From an uncultured beta proteobacterium (GTDB lineage: Bacteria > Pseudomonadota > Gammaproteobacteria > Burkholderiales > Burkholderiaceae_C): DNA of 34,410 bases. The position numbers and the translations under genes were made by a program. The stretch is taken from NCBI GenBank assembly GCA_903844215.1, contig CAIMSP010000036.1, positions 1-34,410 on the forward strand, given 5' to 3'. A model generated the notes under the pieces. That model saw only the letters and a list, made by a program, of their open reading frames with translations, was not told the origin of the DNA and made no database searches. Numbering within the stretch: position 1 is the stretch's first letter; each line of letters opens with the position of its first letter. Positions 20,666-26,392 of this stretch are shown one piece after another.

Positions 20666-20851
20666 CATGGTTCTCCTAATGTGGCGGAGCAAGGCGATGC
20701 GCCACTGCCCCACAAAAAAAATTCTTTCCCAAGCCGCGCTAAAAACCGACGAAGCGGTTTCAGCCCCTGTTTGGGTAACCGCACATTCTAACTGAGCCCG
20801 GTCTGGGAAATTCGCCGCCAGGCGCTGCTTGGCCCGTGCAAGCGCAGGGGA

Positions 20852-22129
20852 TTAAAAGCTGGTGGCGAACATCAACACCACCGCCACCGTCATCACCGCC
20901 GTCGCGGTCCAGCCGAAAAATCGATGGCGCAGCGTGATGGTGTGCTGACCCATGAGTCTTTGCGACTGCCCGATCCACATCAGCGCGGCCATGATGGGCA
21001 CCGAAATCACGCCATTCACGACGGCACTCCAGACCAGCGCCTTGATCGGATCGACCTCCAGGTAGCCGATGAGGGTGCCAATACCGGTGGCCGCGATGAT
21101 GATGAGGTAGAAGCCCCGGGCTTCGCGAAATCCGTGCGACAGCCCCGCCGTCCAGCCATAGAGTTCGCTCACCGCGTAGGCCGCCGACCCGGCCAATATC
21201 GGCACTGCCAGCAAGCCCGTGCCGATGATGCCCAGCGCAAAGACGGCAAACGCCAACTCGCCCGCCACCGGTCGCAGCGCCTGGGCCGCCTGGGCCGAGG
21301 TTTGAATGTTGGTGATGCCCTGTTCGTTCAGGGTCACGGCCGTTGCGATCACGATGCACACGGCAATCACATTGGAAAACGTCATCCCGATGAACGTGTC
21401 CTGCTTGATGCGCGACAAATGTTCGGCGGCGTATTCGGGGTGCGACCGCAGCGCCTTGGCTTCGGGTCGGCGGTCGTTGTCTTCCACCTCCTGCGCCGCC
21501 TGCCAGAAGAACAGGTAGGGACTGATGGTGGTACCCAGCACCGCCACCACCATCATGACGTAGTCCTTGAGCGACGTGTCCTTGGGCAGAAACGCCCAGG
21601 GCTGCAAGGACTCCGTGATCGCCCGGCGCCAGGGCACCTGAACCGTCAGGATCACGGCCACGTAGGCGAACAGGCCCAGTGTCAGCCATTTCAAAATACG
21701 CACCGTGCGCTCGTAGGAGAAGAACACCTGCGTGGCCACGCACAGCAGCCCAAAGCCGAGCGCGTAAGCTGTCAAATTGCCGCCCAGGAGCAGCCTTGCA
21801 GCCTCACCCATGGCACCGATGTCCGCCGCGATGTTGATGGTGTTGGCGACCACCAGCAGGCCCACCAGGATCGTGGTCAACCACCTTGGAAACATCTTGT
21901 TGATGTTGGCCGCCAGCCCCTCGCCCGTGACCCAGCCGATGCGCGCCGACAGCATTTGGATGCCGATCATCAGCGGCGTGGTGAGCAGCAGCGTCCAGAC
22001 TAGGCCAAAGCGGAACTGCGAGCCCGCCTGGGAATAGGTCGCGATGCCGCTGGGATCGTCGTCGGCAGCACCGGTGATGAGTCCCGGGCCGAGGCGCCGA
22101 ACCAGTTTTTTCGCAGCTTGAGTCACCAT
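20852..22129 (-). CDS. NRAMP-related divalent metal transporter lacking canonical motifs
   Basis: 425-residue inner-membrane protein with about 11 hydrophobic helices and the LeuT-like order of NRAMP proteins. Helix 1 carries AADDDPSGIATYSQAG (about 22-36) where classical MntH has DPGN, and helix 6 carries TTISPYLFFWQAAQ (about 200-213) where classical members have an MPH motif. These changes remove the usual Mn/Fe-ligating Asn and Met, so the substrate may differ, for example Mg2+ as in NRAMP-related Mg transporters. The helix 4 region NTINIAADIGAMGEA is well conserved. The start has a G-rich ribosome site (GAGGGGG) 7-8 bases upstream. A structured leader lies upstream. It is probably monocistronic. 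Confidence 0.82.
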   Translation of the reverse strand: MVTQAAKKLVRRLGPGLITGAADDDPSGIATYSQAGSQFRFGLVWTLLLTTPLMIGIQMLSARIGWVTGEGLAANINKMFPRWLTTILVGLLVVANTINIAADIGAMGEAARLLLGGNLTAYALGFGLLCVATQVFFSYERTVRILKWLTLGLFAYVAVILTVQVPWRRAITESLQPWAFLPKDTSLKDYVMMVVAVLGTTISPYLFFWQAAQEVEDNDRRPEAKALRSHPEYAAEHLSRIKQDTFIGMTFSNVIAVCIVIATAVTLNEQGITNIQTSAQAAQALRPVAGELAFAVFALGIIGTGLLAVPILAGSAAYAVSELYGWTAGLSHGFREARGFYLIIIAATGIGTLIGYLEVDPIKALVWSAVVNGVISVPIMAALMWIGQSQRLMGQHTITLRHRFFGWTATAVMTVAVVLMFATSF

Positions 22130-22145
22130 TGCTATCCCCCTCTTG

Positions 22146-22168
22146 CGGCGCCGTCAAAGGCGGCGCCG
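22146..22168 (-). repeat. Hairpin from two CGGCGCCG palindromes before the NRAMP start
   Basis: CGGCGCCG occurs at 22146-22153 and 22161-22168. Each copy is its own reverse complement, so the pair is both a direct and an inverted repeat with a 7-base loop. It lies 17 bases upstream of the start codon, next to the ribosome site, and could affect translation initiation. Confidence 0.5.
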
Positions 22169-22246
22169 TTGACGCTGTGCCAGCGCCTTGTGTCGTTTGA
22201 ATCGACCTGGAGGAAAAACAAGTGAGGTTGAAAACCCCGGGGCTTG

Positions 22247-22300
22247 CGCTTCGTTGGCCAGGCACGTTGGGCGAATGCCTCCGTGCCGAGCCAACGAGCG
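22247..22300 (-). ncRNA. Long structured element in the leader of the NRAMP-related gene
   Basis: A nearly continuous hairpin: CGCT/AGCG, a one-base bulge, CGTTGGC (22252-22258) with GCCAACG (22290-22296), a 2x2 internal loop, GGCACG (22261-22266) with CGTGCC (22282-22287), then a small apical GGC/GCC stem with a GAAT loop. It lies about 118 bases upstream of the transporter start in a 288-base gap. No poly-T follows. It could be a regulatory leader, a small RNA or a DNA-level operator. It does not match the Mn (yybP-ykoY) or Mg (M-box) consensus as I recall them. Confidence 0.4.
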
Positions 22301-22417
22301 AACAGGCGGTCAGGTGCCTAGGCGCAGATCAGCCTCGCCGGAGGCCAGGAACTGTCGGAGTCCATAGATTTGGCCGGTGGTTGAGACGAGGGCGATTGTA
22401 GGCGCTGTGCGAGATGG

Positions 22418-22627
22418 CTAGGCGCTGACGTTCAAGTTCTTGCCGATTTCCTGACCAAGGGAATTCGTCACCGATGACGGCGCCGCGGCCGGCGCGACCG
22501 TGCCGTCGTCGGAGTCGCCGTCGTGTTCGGCTTCACTGGCGGCACTGCTGGCAGCGGACGACTCTGCGGACGAGGGCTTCGCAGGCGCAGCAGGGGGGGC
22601 ATTCGATGCAATGGAACTGATGGACAT
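22418..22627 (-). CDS. Small Ala/Ser-rich hypothetical protein
   Basis: 69-residue ORF with no recognised domain. The first 30 residues are Ala/Ser/Pro-rich, an acidic patch EAEHDGDSDDG follows at about 33-43, and the C-terminus ends SSVTNSLGQEIGKNLNVSA. There is no membrane segment or signal peptide. GAAAGG 7-8 bases before ATG is a fair ribosome site. Small Burkholderiales proteins with a similar S-LGQ-IG ending are familiar to me, but no function is known. It is isolated, lying between the two-component system and the NRAMP-related gene. Moderate confidence because low-complexity ORFs arise easily in GC-rich DNA. Confidence 0.55.
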   Translation of the reverse strand: MSISSIASNAPPAAPAKPSSAESSAASSAASEAEHDGDSDDGTVAPAAAPSSVTNSLGQEIGKNLNVSA

Positions 22628-22781
22628 GGCGGCCTTTCAAAGTGGAGGAAGCACCGTGCGACATCGCCGACGTGCACGGACTCGCAGGCGCCATTCGGTT
22701 AAGAGCCCACGTATCTGGTTTATCGGCAGTTCCCCAAGAAACTTGAATCGCCCCCTCTGCCGCTGCCGGGCCGACCCCGCG

Positions 22782-24317
22782 TCACGCGGTGGGAGGCAGC
22801 TGCCGCATGGCCGCAGCCTCAGGACTCGCGCGGCTTGGTTCCCGGAGCCTGAACCGCAGCCTGGCGCTTAAACCCCGGCCCTGCGGACCCTCCCCCAGCG
22901 TGATCTGCGCGTGGTGCAGTTCAGCGATGCGGCGACAGATCGCCAATCCCAGGCCGGTGCCAGGCTGGTCCTGCTGCGCAATCCGATAGAAGCGATCGAA
23001 CACACGGGAGCGCTGCGCCACTGGAATGCCCGGGCCGTTGTCGGTGACCGTCAGGCTGACGTCCGCGCCCTCACAGCGCAGAGAAATCTCGATCTGGCCA
23101 CCGTCCTGGGTGTAGCGAATCGCGTTGTCCACCAGGTTGCTCAGCAGCACTGAAAGCAGGTCGGCGTTGCCCGCAACGCAAGGCAAATCGGGGTCTGCAT
23201 GGAGTTCCAGCGTTTGCGCGCGCTGCAACGCCAATGGTGCCAGCACGGCGCATACCGACTCGGCCATCTCGCCCAGTTGCACCGATTGCACATCGGGCAG
23301 GGCCTGCTCGGGGTCGAGCCGGGCCAACATGAGCATTTGGCCCACCAGCCGTATGGCCCGTTCTACCCCGCGCTGCAACTGATCCATGGCGCGCGTCCGC
23401 TCGTCGTCGCCCTGAGCCGTGCGCGCCACGTACAGCTGCGCCTGAATGGCCGCCAAGGGCGTGCGCAACTCATGCGCGGCATTCGCGGTAAAAAGCCTTT
23501 CCCCCTCCAGCGTCTGCGCCATGCGCAACAACAGTTCGTTCAAGGCCTGCACCATGGGCCGCACTTCCCAGGGTGCGCCCGGCGCGTCCAGCGGCACCAG
23601 GTTGGCGGTTTCGCGGGTGGCGATCTCGCGCGCCAGAACGCTCAGCGGATTGAGCCCACGGAGGATGGAAAACCAGAGCAGCACAATCAACACCGGCAAG
23701 CCCAGCGCCAGCGGACTGGCCACGCGCAGGGCGATATTGCGCACCAGTCGATTGCGCAAGTCATGCGCCTCGGACACCAGGATGCGGAAATCGTGGTGCT
23801 TGTCCCACACGCCGTAGTGGCGCCAGACTCGGCCCTCGCCGTCGGTGGTCTCGGAATAGCCGTCCAGCGCGGTCATCGCCAGCACGGGCGCGTTCGCGGA
23901 ACGCAGCAACAGGCCGCCTTCGCCACTCCAGACCTGGTAGCGCAGATTCTTTTCATACTGCTGGTGCAGGGAATGCATGGATCCGGCCACGACCGGGGAC
24001 GAAGCCGTGGCCGCTGGGCCGGAGCTCGGATGCGACTTGGCCAGGCGCTCCGGCAAATCGGGCCACGGTTTGAAGATTTCCCCCAGCGCCGGCGCATCCG
24101 CCCGGCCCGGCACCATGACCGGATCCTGGTCATCCGGATCGGTCACGCGCAACAGCGCCAGCGCCGTCTGCGCCAGATGCACGTCAAACAATTCATACAC
24201 CTCATCCACGCTGTCGCGCACGGTCAGCCAGGCGATCACCCCCGAGTAGCAGAAGCTCACGGCGATCAGGCCCAGCAACAGGCGCCGACTCAGCGAATGG
24301 CGCCGCTGTCGGCTCAC
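22782..24317 (-). CDS. Sensor histidine kinase, QseC/PmrB-like
   Basis: 511-residue inner-membrane kinase. Helix 1 is at about 12-31 and helix 2 at about 200-219. They flank a periplasmic sensor region of about 165 residues that starts like the two-component sensor N-terminal domain of QseC (DEVYELFDVHLAQTA). A HAMP-like linker is followed by the phospho-accepting H282 in AAHELRTPL, N-box N398 in NLVDNAIRY, G1 box DNGPGIP at about 426-432 and G2 box GTGLGL at about 453-458. The start is GTG at 24317, overlapping the regulator stop by three bases, so the two are translationally coupled. The ligand is unknown. Being divergent from the cytochrome operon, it may sense an electron donor, metal or redox signal (inference). 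Confidence 0.9.
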   Translation of the reverse strand: MSRQRRHSLSRRLLLGLIAVSFCYSGVIAWLTVRDSVDEVYELFDVHLAQTALALLRVTDPDDQDPVMVPGRADAPALGEIFKPWPDLPERLAKSHPSSGPAATASSPVVAGSMHSLHQQYEKNLRYQVWSGEGGLLLRSANAPVLAMTALDGYSETTDGEGRVWRHYGVWDKHHDFRILVSEAHDLRNRLVRNIALRVASPLALGLPVLIVLLWFSILRGLNPLSVLAREIATRETANLVPLDAPGAPWEVRPMVQALNELLLRMAQTLEGERLFTANAAHELRTPLAAIQAQLYVARTAQGDDERTRAMDQLQRGVERAIRLVGQMLMLARLDPEQALPDVQSVQLGEMAESVCAVLAPLALQRAQTLELHADPDLPCVAGNADLLSVLLSNLVDNAIRYTQDGGQIEISLRCEGADVSLTVTDNGPGIPVAQRSRVFDRFYRIAQQDQPGTGLGLAICRRIAELHHAQITLGEGPQGRGLSARLRFRLREPSRASPEAAAMRQLPPTA

Positions 24318-24976
24318 GGCGCGCTGCGGCTAATGGTGTAGCCCACGCCGCGCACGGTTTGGAGCAGTCCCGCCCCCAACTTGGCGCGCAGATTGTGGAC
24401 GTGAACCTCGATCGCGTTGCTGTCCACATTGCGATTCGATCCGTACAGCGACTGCTCCAGTTGGCCCCGAGTCAGCACCCGCCCCGCGCCCTCCATGAGC
24501 GCTCGCAGCACATCGAACTCGCGCTTGGAAATGCTCACCAAATGGCCGCTCTTGGTGAGCGTGTGGGCTTCGATGTTCAAGGTCAAGTCCCCCACGCTGA
24601 GCGCGCCCACAGCGCGCCCGGAGCGCCGGATCAGCGCCCGCAGGCGGGCAATCAATTCCTCCATGTCGGCCGTCTTGAGCAGGTAGTCGTCGGCACCGCT
24701 TTCCAGGCTGAGCACCTTGTCGCGGGTGGTGTCGCGTGCGGTGAGCATGAGCACGGGCAGCATTTGGCCGCTCGCGCGCAGCTTGCGCAGCACCTCCAAA
24801 CCGTCGATCTCCGGCAGCCCGATATCCAACACCATGGCAACGAACTCCTCCTGCGCCAGCAGCTCGAGTGCCGCCTTGCCATCCCTGACCCAGGTCACCG
24901 CGAAACCCGACTTGCTCAAGGCCGCGCGCAGGCCACCGCCCAGCAGGGAATCATCCTCAACAATCAATAGTCGCAT
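24314..24976 (-). CDS. OmpR-family response regulator, QseB/PmrA-like
   Basis: 220 residues: receiver domain (1-115) with acidic pair D8/D9, phospho-accepting D51 in VLDIGLP and switch T79, and an OmpR-type winged-helix DNA-binding domain (about 125-218; ISKREFDVLRALM, SNAIEVHVHNLRAKL, TVRGVGYTIS). The conserved Lys-Pro after strand 5 is altered: K101 is followed by Thr (YLLKTADMEEL). Replacing this cis-proline is unusual and could change activation dynamics. The start at 24976 has GAGGA about 2-6 bases upstream. It is the first gene of a two-gene unit with the kinase. A CTTAAG hexamer lies 52 bases upstream, consistent with autoregulation by a PmrA/QseB-type protein. Confidence 0.92.
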   Translation of the reverse strand: MRLLIVEDDSLLGGGLRAALSKSGFAVTWVRDGKAALELLAQEEFVAMVLDIGLPEIDGLEVLRKLRASGQMLPVLMLTARDTTRDKVLSLESGADDYLLKTADMEELIARLRALIRRSGRAVGALSVGDLTLNIEAHTLTKSGHLVSISKREFDVLRALMEGAGRVLTRGQLEQSLYGSNRNVDSNAIEVHVHNLRAKLGAGLLQTVRGVGYTISRSAP

Positions 24977-25027
24977 GGTCCTCGATTCGTTTGCGCGGTT
25001 CTGCGCGGGTTTCCCCTAGGCAACGGC

Positions 25028-25033
25028 CTTAAG
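25028..25033. promoter_or_regulatory. CTTAAG hexamer upstream of the response regulator
   Basis: One CTTAAG, the half-site core of PmrA/QseB boxes, 52 bases upstream of the regulator start codon and next to a hairpin. Candidate autoregulatory site; only one clear half-site is visible. Confidence 0.4.
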
Positions 25034-25276
25034 TATTGCAGCCGCTTCAAGCGCTGCGATGGCGCGCCCTCAGACGCCCCTGCGTGCCGCCAAGACTGCG
25101 GGCTTTGCGCCTTGATTCTGAATGCCTGCAAATTCCTTGGATACCGCACAAACCCGCACCAATGCTGGCTTGTGCGCGATTTCAGCAGTTCATTTGACCG
25201 CCATCATGCAGGCTCGAAATTCCGCTGTTGGGCCAAGCAAGTTGCGGCCTCGCCGCGCCACTTGAAGACCGAAATC

Positions 25277-25306
25277 GGCTTAAGCTTGCGCGCCATTTCT
25301 TAAGCC
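25277..25306. promoter_or_regulatory. Paired CTTAAG operator upstream of the decaheme cytochrome
   Basis: GGCTTAAG (25277-25284) and CTTAAGCC (25299-25306) form a perfect 8-bp inverted repeat. Because CTTAAG is a palindrome, they are also direct repeats 20 bases apart, about two helical turns. The downstream copy ends 19 bases before GATACG, so a bound activator could replace a missing -35. Probable site for the neighbouring OmpR-type regulator (inference). Confidence 0.5.
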
Positions 25307-25370
25307 AAGTCTCAGTCGCGCTGGATACGCTTGGTTTGAGTTCGAACCCTCGGCACAAGGAATGTCACGC

Positions 25371-26372
25371 ATGGCAAACATCATCTCCACTTCGATTCGA
25401 AGTCTCTGCATTGGCGGCGTCGCGGCGCTGTTGCTGGGACTGGCGCCCATGCGCACCGCGCTGGCCGACACCGACCCCATGGCCAACGCCAGAATCGTCG
25501 GCGAAAAGCGCTGCGGCGACTGCCACGACAGCGAGAAATCCCTGTTCGGTCACACCCAGCACGCCCGGGTGTTTCGCGAAAATCCGCGCAACGACACCGA
25601 GCGCGCCGTCTGCGAAGCCTGCCACGGCCCCGGTTCGCTGCACGCGGCCGACACCAAGGACAAGAACAAGATCATCGGCTTCTCCAAGGAATGGGGCACA
25701 TCCATCGAGCGCCAGAATGGCCAGTGCCTGGCCTGCCATTCGGGCGGCCAGCGCATGCATTGGCCCGGCTCGATTCACGCCACCAACAAGCTGGCCTGCT
25801 CCGATTGCCACAACCCCATGGCCCGCTTCTCGGCCAACGGCCTGATGAAGAAGGCCGGCATCACCGAGACCTGCCAGACCTGCCACCAGCAGCAACGCGC
25901 CGAGTTCCGCAAGAAGTCGCATATGCCGGTGCCTGAGGGCAAGATGAGCTGCGAAGACTGCCACAACCCCCACGGCTCGAGCTCCAAGCGACTGCTCAAG
26001 GCGGACAGCGTGAACGATCTGTGCTACTCCTGTCACACCGAAAAGCGCGGCCCCTTCCTGTGGGAGCACGCTCCGGTGCGCGAGAACTGCATGAACTGCC
26101 ACAGCCCGCACGGCTCCAACGCCGACAAGCTGCTGGTGCAGACGCGCCCCTTCCTGTGCGCCGGCTGCCACAGCACCACCGGCACCATGGGCCACGCGGT
26201 GTGGGGCAACAACACGCTGGGCAATACCGCCTCTGCCGTGTCACCGATCAACACCCAGGGCGCCGCCTTGGGCAACGCACCGAGCAAGCGCATGACCGGG
26301 CGCTCATGCCAGAACTGCCACTCCGCGATTCACGGCAGCAACAGCCCCTCGGGCGCCCGCTTCCAGCGCTGA
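25371..26372 (+). CDS. mtrA: Periplasmic decaheme c-type cytochrome, MtrA/PioA/DmsE family
   Basis: 333-residue precursor with a signal peptide (cut expected after ALA at about 32) and exactly ten CXXCH motifs beginning at C48, 81, 119, 143, 168, 194, 218, 240, 263 and 313. Ten hemes in about 300 residues, with repeated CHNPHGS or CHSPHGS segments, is the MtrA/DmsE/PioA pattern. In known systems it sits inside a porin and moves electrons through the outer membrane. Start 25371 is chosen because AAGGA is 9 bases upstream; the nearer ATG at 25362 overlaps the ribosome site. It is the first gene of a five-gene operon, 20 bases before the barrel gene, with paired CTTAAG motifs upstream. MtoA or PioA would be equally fair names. 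Confidence 0.94.
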   Translation: MANIISTSIRSLCIGGVAALLLGLAPMRTALADTDPMANARIVGEKRCGDCHDSEKSLFGHTQHARVFRENPRNDTERAVCEACHGPGSLHAADTKDKNKIIGFSKEWGTSIERQNGQCLACHSGGQRMHWPGSIHATNKLACSDCHNPMARFSANGLMKKAGITETCQTCHQQQRAEFRKKSHMPVPEGKMSCEDCHNPHGSSSKRLLKADSVNDLCYSCHTEKRGPFLWEHAPVRENCMNCHSPHGSNADKLLVQTRPFLCAGCHSTTGTMGHAVWGNNTLGNTASAVSPINTQGAALGNAPSKRMTGRSCQNCHSAIHGSNSPSGARFQR

Positions 26373-26392
26373 ACTGAAAAGGAAAACTTCAA

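Larger units (their letters stand above)
24977..25370. other. Divergent intergenic control region, regulator versus cytochrome operon
   Basis: 394 bases with no credible gene. It contains CTTAAG at 25028, 25279 and 25299, and a bulged hairpin at 25038-25057 (GCAGC/GCTGC with GCTT/AAGC). GGATAC/GATACG at about 25323-25329 is a candidate -10 for the cytochrome operon. It must hold promoters for both directions. Confidence 0.6.

Noticed and set aside
25365..26195. 276-residue minus-strand ORF with repeated Ala/Val/Gly segments opposite the decaheme gene
   Set aside because: Its repeats mirror the CXXCH codons of the sense gene read backwards; not a gene.
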